Assembly (NCBI GenBank): GCA_963556195.1
Contig: OY744553.1
Span: forward strand, 4,982,959-5,046,958
Origin: Sepiola atlantica
Lineage: Eukaryota > Mollusca > Cephalopoda > Sepiida > Sepiolidae
Direction: 5' to 3'
Length of the DNA: 64,000 bases
This document shows positions 1 to 9,353 of this stretch, in pieces; the first letter of the stretch is position 1, and each line of letters opens with the position of its first letter. The translations under genes were made by a program, and so were the position numbers. Below the pieces are notes generated by a model. That model ran no database searches and was not told the DNA's origin. It saw nothing but the letters and a program-made list of their open reading frames with translations.

Positions 1-256
1 ATTAAAAGTCAATTTGTAATCGTTAAAGTTCAATTTTGTCGGCTTTTTTTTTTAAATTTTGATTGACTTTTTAAAAAAAATTTACTAAACAAATAATGTT
101 CGAAAACAAAACAATAATACTAATGAGCTCATAAAGTGATGACGTTTTATTCCGCCATTTTTTTTTCTGTTATAACCGCCTCGGTGTGACGTAGAACGCA
201 CATCACTGGTGACGTATGTCATAGTGCTCGCTGGCTTTACCTTACGCTCGGGAAAC
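1..256 (+). promoter_or_regulatory. Promoter-proximal region and 5' UTR of the drebrin-like gene
   Basis: This is the sequence directly upstream of the start codon at 257. Bases 1-110 are AT-rich; 120-256 is more GC-balanced and holds three TGACGT half-sites (140-145, 187-192, 210-215) of the kind bound by CREB/ATF factors. A CCGCCATTTT box at about 152-161 and ATGGCG at the start codon resemble YY1 sites, which often overlap animal start regions. I see no TATA box at a convincing distance, so a dispersed TATA-less promoter is likely. The transcription start cannot be placed from sequence alone. Confidence 0.5.
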
Positions 257-339
257 ATGGCGATAGACCTCGGCAAGAATCGCGATTCCCTTTTGAATGC
301 CTACAACAATGTGGCCAGCGACAAGAACGATATCGACTG
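257..339 (+). CDS. DBNL: Drebrin-like protein, coding exon 1 (residues 1-28)
   Basis: This exon encodes the N-terminus of an Abp1/drebrin-like actin-binding protein, whose family binds F-actin through an ADF-homology domain and links actin to endocytosis and membrane traffic in the cytosol. It opens MAIDLGKNRDSLLNAY and runs to ..SDKNDIDW, the usual start of the family's ADF-H domain (M-x-x-x-L..N...L..AY..V....D.DW). The ATG at 257 is the first in frame and sits in AAACATGG. The exon ends after two bases of the Trp28 codon at a GTGAGT donor (340), a phase that matches the acceptor at 40897. An overlapping longer forward frame starting at 297 has no such homology. The intron that follows is 40.6 kb. 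Confidence 0.9.
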
Positions 340-656
340 GTGAGTATCCGGGGAGACAAGCCACCCCGGGTGGACCCCCTTTTTCTTTCTTCCCACGCTT
401 TTATGTACCCGTTGGTAAAGCAACTACTATGCCCGATAGTAAATCTTGTTGGTCTTTTTTTTTTTGTTTAACCACTCCCAAAACGTGAGCGAAAGAAGAT
501 TGAAAAAAAAAATAAAGAGATTTTTTTTTTTACCCAATTTCATATTAAGAAAATAGCTGTTAATGACCTTTTCTGTGTCAAACTTTTGACACATTAGCAG
601 AAAAATGGAATCAGGATATGAATTTATAAAAAGATAATTAATTGACATATTAGTAA
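340..656. other. Start of intron 1, no element recognised
   Basis: Intronic sequence after the first donor. It contains short poly-T and poly-A runs and no recognisable coding or repeat family. Confidence 0.6.
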
Positions 657-755
657 GTTATGAAAATATATTTATGTCAATTAAGCTACACAGAGGCGTC
701 TGCGTTTCATCCCCGCAGGGAATCGTCAGGCTAAATACTGAAAAGCTATACACAA
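657..755 (-). ncRNA. Hammerhead-like motif, degenerate
   Basis: Read on the minus strand, it shows CTGACGA (core C-U-G-A-N-G-A with C at the free N7 position), a CCC/GGG stem II and then GAAAC. The flanks resemble the fold-back at 28115-28235, which carries the same motif. I could not find a clean stem III or cleavage site, so this is a decayed or variant hammerhead. A short (TA)n follows at about 797-812. Confidence 0.4.
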
Positions 756-867
756 TATATTATATCACCTTATAATATTATACGTGTATACATGAAATAT
801 ATATATATATATATTATTATTATTATTATTATTAAATAACAGTAACACTGAGTGTTTTTGCTTTTGG

Positions 868-1130
868 TAAAATTGTCGTTTCCCAACCAAAATGGCGGAT
901 AATAAATCGTCTGCAGTTTTACGACCTCACAAATGAGTAAGTAAACCCAAATAAATTGTTTAGGACTAAATCAATATTTACCTTAAATTATTTTTAAAGA
1001 AATACATTTGGCAAATTAGTCCAAAACAATTTATTTGGGTTTACTTACTCATTTGTGAGGTCGGGAAAATGTTTTTTTAAACTGCAGACTATATATTGTT
1101 CGCCATTTTGGTTAGGAAACGACAATTTTA
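868..1130. repeat. Fold-back element with about 100-bp arms
   Basis: The left arm (868-969) and right arm (1015-1130) are near-perfect reverse complements. For example TAAAATTGTCGTTTCC at 868 mirrors GGAAACGACAATTTTA at 1115, and AAACCCAAATAAATTGTTT mirrors AAACAATTTATTTGGGTTT. The spacer is about 45 bp and AT-rich. No protein is encoded. It could be a MITE-type DNA element or an inverted duplication. Confidence 0.75.
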
Positions 1131-1360
1131 CTGACATTTTTGTTATTATTTGGAATAATCCGTCTAAAAGTTGAAAAAATAAGAAAGTCTTATTAAGCAC
1201 AAATACTTCGTTTTATTTAGTAATGTTTGCCTAAATGAAAATATGCTACCTAAATGCACACACAAATTATATATATATATATTATATTAGCCTAATGATT
1301 TCCTTTGGAAATGAAACACAAACATTTCTGAGTAGCTTACTTGCCATGAGCAGTTTATAC

Positions 1361-1363
<3 letters not shown>

Positions 1364-1394
<31 letters not shown>

Positions 1395-1520
1395 TTCTTT
1401 GTAATATAGTAGGAAAAATCCCAGCAGAGTGCTCGATTAATTAAGAATTAAAGTTAAAAATTAAGAGCATAATATTTATTTATTTTGGTACAGATTTTGT
1501 ATTAATTTTTCTGTACCGAA

Positions 1521-1560
<40 letters not shown>
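1364..1560. repeat. (TA)n tracts and AT-rich spacer
   Basis: Two TA dinucleotide runs (about 1364-1392 and 1525-1555) with AT-rich sequence between them. The second leads directly into the 330-bp tandem dimer. Confidence 0.8.
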
Positions 1561-1586
1561 ATTATTATTATTATTTTTTTTTTTTT

Positions 1587-1839
1587 ATGAAAAAAATGAC
1601 ACAATACTGGTCAACTCTGATGATGGATTATTTCAGAATTAATAAGATTAAAGTAAAAAAAATAAATAAATGAATCTTACATTAATAAAGGCTTCTATTT
1701 TCAATTTTATATATATATATATTGTAATTAGGTGCTTCTACAGAATTTGAACCAAACCGATTTTTGCCAAAGTAAACCTAAAACGTAGGTTAGGGTAAAA
1801 AACCAAAAAAAAAACCAGTTCGGTTCAAATTCTGTAGAA

Positions 1840-1883
<44 letters not shown>

Positions 1884-2184
1884 ATTATTATTATTATTAA
1901 TTTTTTTTTTTTTTTTATGAAAAAAATGACACAATACTGGTCAACTCTGATGATGGATTATTTCAGAATTAATAAGATTAAAGTAAAAAAATAAATAAAT
2001 GAATCTTACATTAATAAAGGCTTCTATTTTCAATTTTATATATATATATATATATTGTAATTAGGTGCTTCTACAGAATTTGAACCAAACCGATTTTTGC
2101 CAAAGTAAACCTAAAACGTAGGTTAGGGTAAAAAACCAAAAAAAAAACCAGTTCGGTTCAAATTCTGTAGAAGCATATATATAT
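1587..2184 (+). mobile_element. Tandem dimer of a 330-bp fold-back unit with hammerhead-like cores
   Basis: Two nearly identical units start at 1587 and 1917, an offset of exactly 330 bp. Each has CTGATGA (1617-1623 and 1947-1953), a small TGGA/TTCA stem II, then GAATTAAT, a degenerate hammerhead core. Each then has a (TA)n run and an inverted pair beginning GCTTCTACAGAATTTGAACC and ending GTTCAAATTCTGTAGAAGC. The same tail motif (TTCGGTTCA...TGTAGAAGCAT) follows the good hammerhead at 34541, so the elements are related. The tandem arrangement matches the retrozyme layout. Confidence 0.55.
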
Positions 2185-2192
2185 ATATATAT

Positions 2193-2550
2193 ACACTGAT
2201 GTCCTTTTCTCTTCCTTGCAGCCTTTTTCTCACAGAAGATAAGTTGCTAGTCTTTCTCTACTCTTATTTTCAAGGTAGGTGCTCGACTGAGCTCTAATCT
2301 CTAGTTCCCCCTGTAAAACATTCACTGCGCAAACTGGTATAGCTACAACCACTGTAAAAACTATTTCCATTCTTTCCTTTGCATACCTGGAGCTAAACAG
2401 CACTTCCATGAGCAGAGTTTCTTTCCAAGAACTGTCCGTATGTGGAACATAATACCATGGGGCTGCTTCCAAGTTGACTACAACATAGTCGTTTTCAAGT
2501 CCAATGTTAACAAATTCTTGTTGAGCCATCCTCTTAAGTAATCAATTGCT
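2193..2550 (+). pseudogene. LINE 3' fragment, subfamily with LSHRREVASLS-type end
   Basis: The forward-strand sequence CAGCCTTTTTCTCACAGAAG.. translates, with breaks, to PLFLTEDKLLVFLYSYFQGRCSTEL, the extreme C-terminal end of a non-LTR retrotransposon ORF2. Close copies are at 17840-18020 and 18080-18620. Several stop codons make it inactive. Confidence 0.65.
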
Positions 2551-2555
2551 TTTTT

Positions 2556-3690
2556 TGTTGTTGTTTATGGAAATCGCTTCAGGCAAGGCATGAAGCCACT
2601 TGATGTAAGGAGCTGACAAGAATGAAATATGATTATCGCAAAGACATGTCTATTAGCCTTAGTCTTGAAAAGACTAAGGCTATAGGTATGAGGAAAACAA
2701 TCAGCAGGAAGAGAGTTCCACAAGCCTGCAATTCTTGGAAAAAAGCTACTGGAATAGGAAGCTGTATTACAATGAGGTATCAAAACAGCGAATTGATGGA
2801 GACCACTAGACCAACGAGTCAACGAGCTGGAACAAAGGAAGCAGGAAATAGGTCAAACAATTCTGAAGAACACATGCCATAATAGTATTTATAGAAAAGA
2901 CTGAGACTAGCAACATCATGTCTGTGAGAGAGGGGGTGCAGAGAAGAAGAAAAGGTAGGGCTAATCAAATTGCAGATGCATTTCTGCACCTTATCAAGAA
3001 CCCTCAAATGGGACAGAGATTCACCAGCCCAAATATGACAACAGTACACCATACAAGGTCTGATAGTAGATTTGTAGAGATAGAGAATAGCCTCAGGTGT
3101 GAGAAAGTGTTTGGAGCGATAGAGAGAACCGACTTTATGAGTATTGATTTACTCCTCTCCAGGAGTTAGGCACAAGACCAGTTTTTATCTTACTCTCACA
3201 AGTAAGATGTGACCCAAGATCGAGTCGGGAAAGTGGGGGTTAAAAATTACCTGGGCAGCCCCGTCGGCATTCCCCGGTAGGGGCACCTCAGGCAGTAAGC
3301 AATAACCTTACTCCTCCCCAAAGAGGGGAGGCAAAGCCTGGGAAGGTGGACCTCCCAGAACTGCACAGGACAGACCCATTGACCGGCATAAATCAAGCCC
3401 CGAAGGCCAAGACAACACCAGTATGGGGTGCAGTATCCATCAGAACAGATACTACACTTTGATCTTAGCCAAAAGGCCAAGGCTGACTTTATGAGTAGCA
3501 GAAAGAGCAACGGATCTAAGGTATGAACTCCAAGAAAGATTTGATGAGAGAGAAAGACCAAGAAGTTTCAGAGTCGATTTTTCCTTAAGAGCAGAGCAAT
3601 CCATGACAATCTCAGGAAGAAAAGGGGCACGCATACGATTGAAAGACACGAGCTGAGTCTTAACTGGATGAAACGAAAAGGTCAACTTTT
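2556..3690 (-). pseudogene. LINE ORF2 C-terminal remnant, split by a SINE
   Basis: Read on the minus strand from about 3690, the frame gives FSFHPVKTQLVSFNRMRAP..., then LGLSLSSNLSWSSYLRSVA. It is interrupted by the U2 SINE at 3144-3484 and resumes as LYLYKSTIRPCMVYCCHIWA, HPLSHRHDVASLSLFYKYYY and LWNSLPADCFPHTYSLSLFK. This is the late part of a non-LTR retrotransposon ORF2, after the reverse transcriptase palm. Frameshifts and missing RT catalytic motifs make it dead. Related 3' ends occur at 5765-6134 and 36670-37033, both ending in poly-A. Confidence 0.75.
3144..3484 (-). mobile_element. U2-snRNA-headed SINE, full length, with 13-bp target duplication
   Basis: On the minus strand its 5' end reads GGCCTTTTGGCTAAGATCAA and continues GTGTAGTATCTGTTC, the highly conserved 5' part of U2 snRNA. 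An unrelated body of about 300 bp ends near GGAGAGGAGTAAATC. The element is bounded by GACTTTATGAGTA on both sides (3131-3143 and 3485-3497), a perfect target-site duplication that shows retrotransposition into the LINE remnant. At least three other long copies occur in this window. The rest of U2 (Sm site, 3' stems) is absent, so it is not an snRNA gene. Confidence 0.88.
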
Positions 3691-3937
3691 ATTCTGCCCA
3701 GATCCAACTAGGGTCTGCAATCCTCGAGGTGTTTTTTGTCTCACCATCCACCTGACAGAAACCATTAACCCTTGTCCATCCGACTGGACTTTGGCTCTTG
3801 ATGAGTGGTGACCTTTTGGTAATGAAAAAATAACTCTGAAGAATACAAAGGTCATGACAATCAATATTATGTAATCATGTTCCAAAAATCAATATTATGT
3901 AATCATGTTCCAAAAATTGAACATCGACAAATTATAT
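3691..3937. other. Unassigned intronic stretch
   Basis: Contains a short repeat resembling segments at 18690 and 44715 (CTTATCCTCGAGTGGCC-type) and a local direct duplication of AATCAATATTATGTAATCATG-like sequence near 3860-3910. No gene is seen. Confidence 0.5.
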
Positions 3938-3990
3938 TTTATGTGTACATATGTTTCTGAAATTTTAATAAAAATCTTCATCAGCACCAA
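3938..3990 (-). ncRNA. Hammerhead ribozyme motif, GUA cleavage site
   Basis: On the minus strand: GTG, then core CTGATGA (plus 3978-3984), an AT-rich stem II with a bulge, GAA (plus 3955-3957), palindromic stem III ACATATGT, A17 at plus 3946, and CAC pairing with the initial GTG as stem I. The predicted cut is between plus 3946 and 3945. Core residues are intact, but stem II has mismatches and stem I is only 3 bp before its loop. Confidence 0.55.
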
Positions 3991-4026
3991 GAAACAAAAG
4001 AAAACACCCTATCACTTTGTTATAGG

Positions 4027-5015
4027 TCCAGATAACCCTTACCCTAAACCCTAACCCCTAAAACCTAACCCTAAACCGTAAACCTCACCCTAACCTTAAT
4101 CTTCACCCTAACCCTCAATCCTAACCTTAACCCTAACCCTCACCCTAACCCTAACCTTAAACCCTAACTTTAACACTCACCCTAACCCTCAATCCTAACC
4201 TTAACCCTAACCCTCAATCCTAACCCTCACCCTAACCTTAATTTTAAACCCTAACCTTAACCCTAACCCTCACCCTAACCCTCAATCCTAACCTTAACCC
4301 TAACCCTCACCCTAACCCTCAATCCTAACCTTAACCCTAACCCTCACCCTAACCCTCAATCCTAACCTTAACCCTAACCCTCACCCTAACCCTTAACCCT
4401 AACCCTCAATCCTAACCTTAACCCTAACCCTCAATCCTAACCTTAACCCTTACCCTCAATCCTAACCTTAACCCTAACCTTAACCCTAACCCTCACCCTA
4501 ACCCTCAATCCTAACCCTCACCCTAACCCTAACCCTAACCTTAACCCTAACCCTCACCCTAACCCTCACCCTAACCTTAACCCTAACCCTCAATCCTAAC
4601 CTTAACCCTAACCCTCAATCCTAACCTTAACCCTTACCCTCAATCCTAACCTTAACCCTAACCTTAACCCTCACCCTAACCTTAACCCTAACCCTCAATC
4701 CTAACCTTAACCCTAACCCTCAACCCTAACCTTAACCCTAACCCTCAATCCTAACCCTCACCCTAACCCTAACCTTAAACCCTAACCCTTAACCCTCAAT
4801 CCTAACCCTAACCCTCAATCTTAACCCTAATCCTCACCTAACCCTCAATCCTAACCCTCACCCTAACCTTAACCCTAACCCTCAAGCTTAACCCTAACCT
4901 TAACCCTAACCCTAACCCTAACCCTACCCCTCAATCCTAACCTTAACCCTAACCCTCAATCCTAACCCTCAATCCTAACCTTAACCCTAACCCTCAATCC
5001 TAACCCTAACCCTTT
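4027..5015. repeat. Interstitial telomere-like CCCTAA variant array
   Basis: About 1 kb of degenerate CCCTAA units mixed with CCTCAAT, CCTTAAC and CCCTCAC variants, all in C-strand orientation. The TTAGGG-type repeat is the standard animal telomere unit. The internal position and variant-rich pattern suggest an old interstitial array or a satellite derived from it. Smaller relatives lie at 30060-30195 and 31436-31585. Confidence 0.9.
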
Positions 5016-5097
5016 ATTATAGGTCAAGGTAAAAAAGGTAATTGTTACATAATTACAAATGCAGCAAACAAAAATATTTCCTATTTTATACTTGTTT

Positions 5098-5590
5098 CAT
5101 TTTACTTCAGTCGAAGTTCTCAGAAATCAAGGGGCCCCTTCCTGTAGCTAACACTTGATTTCTATATGAGATACATATATATCCGAGTGTTCAATCAAGA
5201 TTCTCCTCAACCTCTCAAGCCAATTTTCCGCTCCCCAATTGACCAGTTTACAGTGTCACAGTATATCTTTCTTGTGGTCTCTTGATCTTACCAGATTCCA
5301 AGACAAGAATTCATCTTGTCTGGTGGAGTATCCAGCTAAGTGCTGTTACATGAGGTAACACCACTAGGAGAAGGTGCACCATTGCTCGTATGAGCCAGTG
5401 TATAGCCGTGTTGAGGGGATTTGATTTGGGCTTAGAATACAATGTTATTTTGATTATTTGGTCAGGGTTTACTTGTAAGGTGAAGTATCCTCATGCCAGG
5501 TTGTCCTGACAAACCCATGTACAGAGAGATCTTAGACACTCGAGTCGAGGACAGTGTTTAGTAGGCATTCAAGTTCTCTCCAGTAGACAT
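5098..5590 (-). repeat. Dispersed repeat, inverted copy at about 32600-33115
   Basis: Segments such as GTGAAGTATCCTCATGCCAG, ACACTCGAGTCGAGGACAG and GGCATTCAAGTTCTC are found in reverse complement at 32600-33115 (for example CTGGCATAAGGATACTTCAC). No coding frame or termini are recognised, and the class is unknown. Confidence 0.65.
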
Positions 5591-5764
5591 TCAAGTTCTG
5601 TGGCTGGTTATAATAATTGGATTTCAGGGCCAAATATTAATTTTTTTCTTCTTTAATACAAAACGTTTGTATATCGTGCCAATTTTATGTTTTAATAAAT
5701 AATGCATATTTTTTTCTGAGAAAAAATTAGTAATCTAAACAGTAAGAAATTATCAACCTTAAAA

Positions 5765-6134
5765 CAGAAACGTGATGTTGCTAGTCTCAGTCTTTTCTAT
5801 AAATACTATTATGGCATGTGTTCTTCAGAATTGTTTGACCTATTCCCTGCTTCCTTTGTTCCAGCTCGTTGGTCTAGTGGTCTTCATCAATTCGCTGCTT
5901 TGATACCTCATTGTAATACAGCTTCCTATTCCAGTAGCTTCTTTTCAAAGAATCGCAGGCTTGTGGAACTCTCTTCCTGCTGACTGTTTTCCTTCTACCT
6001 ATAATCTTGGTCTTTTTGAAGACTAAGGCCAATAGGTGTCTTCTGTCTTTGTGATAATCATATTTGTTCTTGTTAGCTCCTTACATCAAGTGGCTTCATA
6101 CTTTGTCTGGAGCGATTTCCATAAAAAAAAAAAA
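5765..6134 (+). pseudogene. 5'-truncated LINE 3' end with poly-A tail
   Basis: Forward sequence homologous to the minus-strand LINE at 2556-3052: frames giving VASLSLFYKYYYGMCSS and then FAGLWNSLPAD-like sequence. It ends GGAGCGATTTCCAT followed by about 12 A. This is a typical 5'-truncated, frameshifted copy made by target-primed reverse transcription. Confidence 0.75.
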
Positions 6135-6430
6135 ACGGAAGAATGAAACCATCCCTTCATATTTCAGAAGAATTCCGAATCATCCGATGATTTCCGAAAA
6201 AAATGACCGTCTACGATTTTAGAATCTACTCGAACGCTATATATATGAGTCCTCCGCTTTTTAGTGGAATTACGTTTTTTTTTTTAATCCAGAAAACGCG
6301 GATTTTCGCTTAAATCCCTAAAGTCTCTCATGGATATGTATTCTCTGTTTTTTCTTCTTTTAAATAAGAAAAAAACTGATTTCTGCCAAATCGCAAGAGC
6401 TTTACCTCCTTAACCTTCAATTTGGCTATA
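6135..6430. other. Unassigned intronic stretch
   Basis: AT-rich single-copy-looking DNA between a LINE tail and a CT microsatellite. No gene or repeat class recognised. Confidence 0.5.
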
Positions 6431-6442
6431 TTTCTCTTTCTT

Positions 6443-6492
<50 letters not shown>

Positions 6493-6515
6493 CTTCTCTC
6501 TTTATCTTTCTTTCT
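6431..6515. repeat. (CT)n microsatellite
   Basis: Runs of CT/CTTT repeats, strongly pyrimidine on the + strand. Confidence 0.9.
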
Positions 6516-6877
6516 TTTTTCCTGTTTTTTTCTCTTCCTCCTCTTCCTGTCTTGTCATGCCTTCCTTTTTCCCTCTCATGACAGTTCTCTCTGAAAACTG
6601 AAAAATGTTAATTTTACTGTGAAGGCTAAGACTCTAAACGATTCATGAGAGGGGGTTGTTTCATCAAAGAATGACTTTCTGTCTCCTTCCCCTCACATGC
6701 GAAGTCAGTGTCTTTCAGTTAATTTAGACTTTCTGAGTTGAATCTGATTGGAATTGTTTAGAAAAAATAGTTTGTTTGTTTTTGTTTTTTTACTACCTTC
6801 TCAACACACATGAAGGGCCATGGCTCCCCAGGTTGGAAATTCATCTTGATTTCAGATTTTTGGGCTATTCACATCCT

Positions 6878-6880
<3 letters not shown>
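6516..6880. other. Unassigned intronic stretch
   Basis: No convincing coding frame, RNA gene or repeat boundary seen. Confidence 0.5.

Positions 6881-6936
<56 letters not shown>
6881..6936. repeat. (TA)28 array
   Basis: Pure TA dinucleotides directly beside the large fold-back element. Confidence 0.95.
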
Positions 6937-6939
<3 letters not shown>

Positions 6940-6970
6940 TGGTAGTTTGCTGGAAGTATTGCTGGGAGTA

Positions 6971-7546
6971 ATAATAAAAGTTTTTAAAAAGGCTGAAGGC
7001 AATGCGAAGTTCCGGATCGCTGGAAGCTGTGAAGAACAAAAACAAAACAAAACCGAAATAAGTCGGATATAGATCGAAAAGGTTTGTTTATTTTTCTAGA
7101 CGAACTTACAATACAGCAAGAGTGTTAGTTAGTAATAGTCCGGATGATCAGAGATCAATTTGATATATTTCGAGAAATTTTTTTTTCCTCTCCTTGTCAA
7201 AAATAAATAAAAGAAAAATCCCGGATTCCGAGAAAATGCCAGGAGCGCTTAACCAGTTTAACCCCCCAACGCTCCTGGCATTTTCTCGGAATCCGGGATT
7301 TTTCTTTTATTTATTTTTGACAAGGAGAGGAAAAAAAAAATCTCTCGAAATATATCAAATTGATCCTTGATAATCCGGACTATTACAAACTAACACTCTT
7401 GCTGCCTTGTAAGTTCGTCTAGAAAAATAAACAAACCTTTTCGATCTATATCCGACTTATTTCGGTTTTGTTTTGTTTTTGTTCTTCACAGCTTCCAGCG
7501 ATCCGGAACTTCGCATTGCCTTCAGCCCTTTTAAAAACTTTATTAT
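6971..7546. mobile_element. Large fold-back element, arms about 278 bp
   Basis: The arms 6971-7248 and 7269-7546 are almost perfect reverse complements around a 20-nt spacer (for example GCCAGGAGCG against CGCTCCTGGC at the tip). An RNA from either strand would form a very long hairpin. Diverged single-arm relatives are seen at about 38098-38340 and, reversed, near 14300-14390. It is non-coding and flanked by TA repeats. Confidence 0.85.
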
Positions 7547-7574
7547 ATATATATATATAAATATTTTTATCTGT

Positions 7575-7653
7575 ACAAAAGCGACACTGACATGTTTCGA
7601 TCGGTAGCTATTAAAACTATGATCTCCTCAGGCAAAGAAAGTTAGTCTTTTGT
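7575..7653 (-). ncRNA. Hammerhead ribozyme motif, GUC cleavage site
   Basis: On the minus strand: distal stem I ACAAAAG (plus 647-653 of this kb), internal loop, proximal GC, core CTGAGGA (plus 7625-7631), stem II with GATC pairing GATC, then GAA, stem III ACA/TGT with a 6-nt loop, C17, GC and TTTTGT closing stem I. The predicted cut is between plus 7583 and 7582. (TA)n tracts lie on both sides. Confidence 0.6.
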
Positions 7654-7740
7654 TTAGTTATATATATATATATATATATATATATCTATATATATATATG
7701 GAAAATGACAAGAGGAAAACCAAAAATATTATTTATGTAT

Positions 7741-7785
7741 TCCTCAACGTTTCGTCTTTATTTCAAGACTTCCTCGGGATGATTG
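7741..7785 (-). ncRNA. Hammerhead-like motif with extra nucleotide
   Basis: The minus strand reads CCGAGGAA, then GTCTT/AAGAC stem II, GAAACGTT. One core base is changed (U4 to C) and an extra A lies between the core and stem II. It is very similar to the motif at 35571-35613 and probably a decayed relative. Confidence 0.35.
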
Positions 7786-8070
7786 ATTTGAAGAAATAAC
7801 ACACAAGTACAAATATTTGAAAAAAGTTAGGTATGTTTGTGACATGAAAAGAATATTTTTGTTCTTTTTTGGAACGAAAAATGGCCGTTAGAATTTAATG
7901 TGTGTGCTGCGTTTATGAAATGGAATGAGTTTTTATTTTTATTTCATACGAAAACATAGTCATTAGAATTCAGAAAATATGGTGCGACTACGACGTGAAA
8001 GGAATGGTTTTGTTCTCATTCTATTTCATAAACGCTGTATACATATAATTGTGTAGTATATGTTCGTCAG

Positions 8071-8204
8071 TCATGATACCCTCCTCCCAGGCATTAACTT
8101 CTTCTTTTTTGGGAGGGGTAGTTATATACTAATAAACACATGCGACCAGTAAATTGTGCTGACCTATAAATTGGCGATGTAATTGATCTCACAAATATTT
8201 TATT
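8071..8204. repeat. Left flank of duplicated minisatellite block, copy 1
   Basis: Sequence with CCTCCCAGGCATTAACTTC and GATGTAATTGATCTCACAA-type segments is repeated at about 11640-11775. Each copy sits immediately before a 17-18 bp ATTATATGG array, so the flank and array were duplicated together. Confidence 0.75.
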
Positions 8205-8690
8205 TGATTTCAAAATATTATATTGTTTTAAATATTATATGGTTTTTAATATTATATGGCTTTAAATATTATATGGCTTTTTAATATTATATGGCTTTAA
8301 ATATTATATGGTTTTTAATATATGGTTTTCAATATTATATGGTTTTTAATATTATATGGCTTTAAATATTATATGGTTTTAAATATTATATGGTTTTTAA
8401 TATTATATGATTTTTAATATTATATGGTTTTTAATATTATATGGCTTTTAATATTATATGGTTTTCAATATTATTTGGCTTTTAATATTATTTGGCTTTT
8501 AATATTATATGGTTTTTAATATTATATGGTTTTTAATATTATATGGCTTTTAATATTATATTGCTTTTTAATATTATATGGTTTTCAATATTATATGGTT
8601 TTCAATATTATATGGTTTTCAATATTATATGGCTTTAAATATTATATGGTTTTTAATATTATATGGTTTTTAATATTATATGGCTATAAT
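8205..8690. repeat. 17-18 bp minisatellite, about 27 units (copy 1)
   Basis: Tandem units of the form ATTATATGGTTTTTAAT. Forward open frames across it (WFSILYGF) are artefacts of the repeat. Confidence 0.95.
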
Positions 8691-9185
8691 TACATTGACT
8701 CACCAGTTAATTCCTATAAAATCACCAAAGTTAATTAACACTGTTTCTGAATTATTTTTTTTGGATGAGGATTGATAAATTTGTATAATTCGGATTATCT
8801 GAACTACTGTTCTCATCTCACATGTTATTCTCACAACGTTTCGGCCGATGTAACCTCCCACCTTCTTCAGGTGTATCTTGTCGAACTCGGGAATCTGGAC
8901 AAAATTCAAACTGGAACCCTTTTATTTAATGTAGTTTGTTCTCATTCTGTCAGCCATGATGAGGTAGAATTCGTAAGTAATTCTTAATTATATTCCTAGT
9001 ATCGTCCGTACTGAGGATTGAACCTTCAACCTCCAGAAGACTGTCATTTAGAACTGATTATTACTTAGCACTTTTATCCGGTGTGCCAAGATTACTGAGT
9101 TCGACAAAATGCACCTGAAGAAGGTCAGAGGTTACATCGCCCGAAACGTTTGTAAAATAACAACCAAGATGAGAACAGTAGTCCG
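8691..9185. mobile_element. Fold-back with two hammerhead-like motifs (copy 1)
   Basis: At 8828-8882 on the minus strand, and again at 9109-9165 on the plus strand, a motif reads CACCTGAAGAAGG, about 20 nt, then CCGAAACGTT followed by GTG or a variant. CTGAAGA fits the core with N7=A, and CAC/GTG can form stem I. However, stem II is weak and an extra A follows the core. The same pair recurs at 13440-13625 and a decayed one near 54095-54150. Confidence 0.5.
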
Positions 9186-9353
9186 AAAATAATCCCAAAA
9201 TATAAAAATCTGTTATTGAGATTAAACCAGTTAAAGGGTCAAATCCTAATCCGGTGAGATCAAGTACTTAAGAATGACCTTGGAATATATACTAATAATA
9301 TCGATTTCATTGGATCCTAAAATCTGTTTCTCGTAGTCTGAATTAGATAATAT

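Noticed and set aside
4027..5015. A chromosome end
   Set aside because: The array is internal, variant-rich, and flanked on both sides by ordinary intron sequence of one gene.
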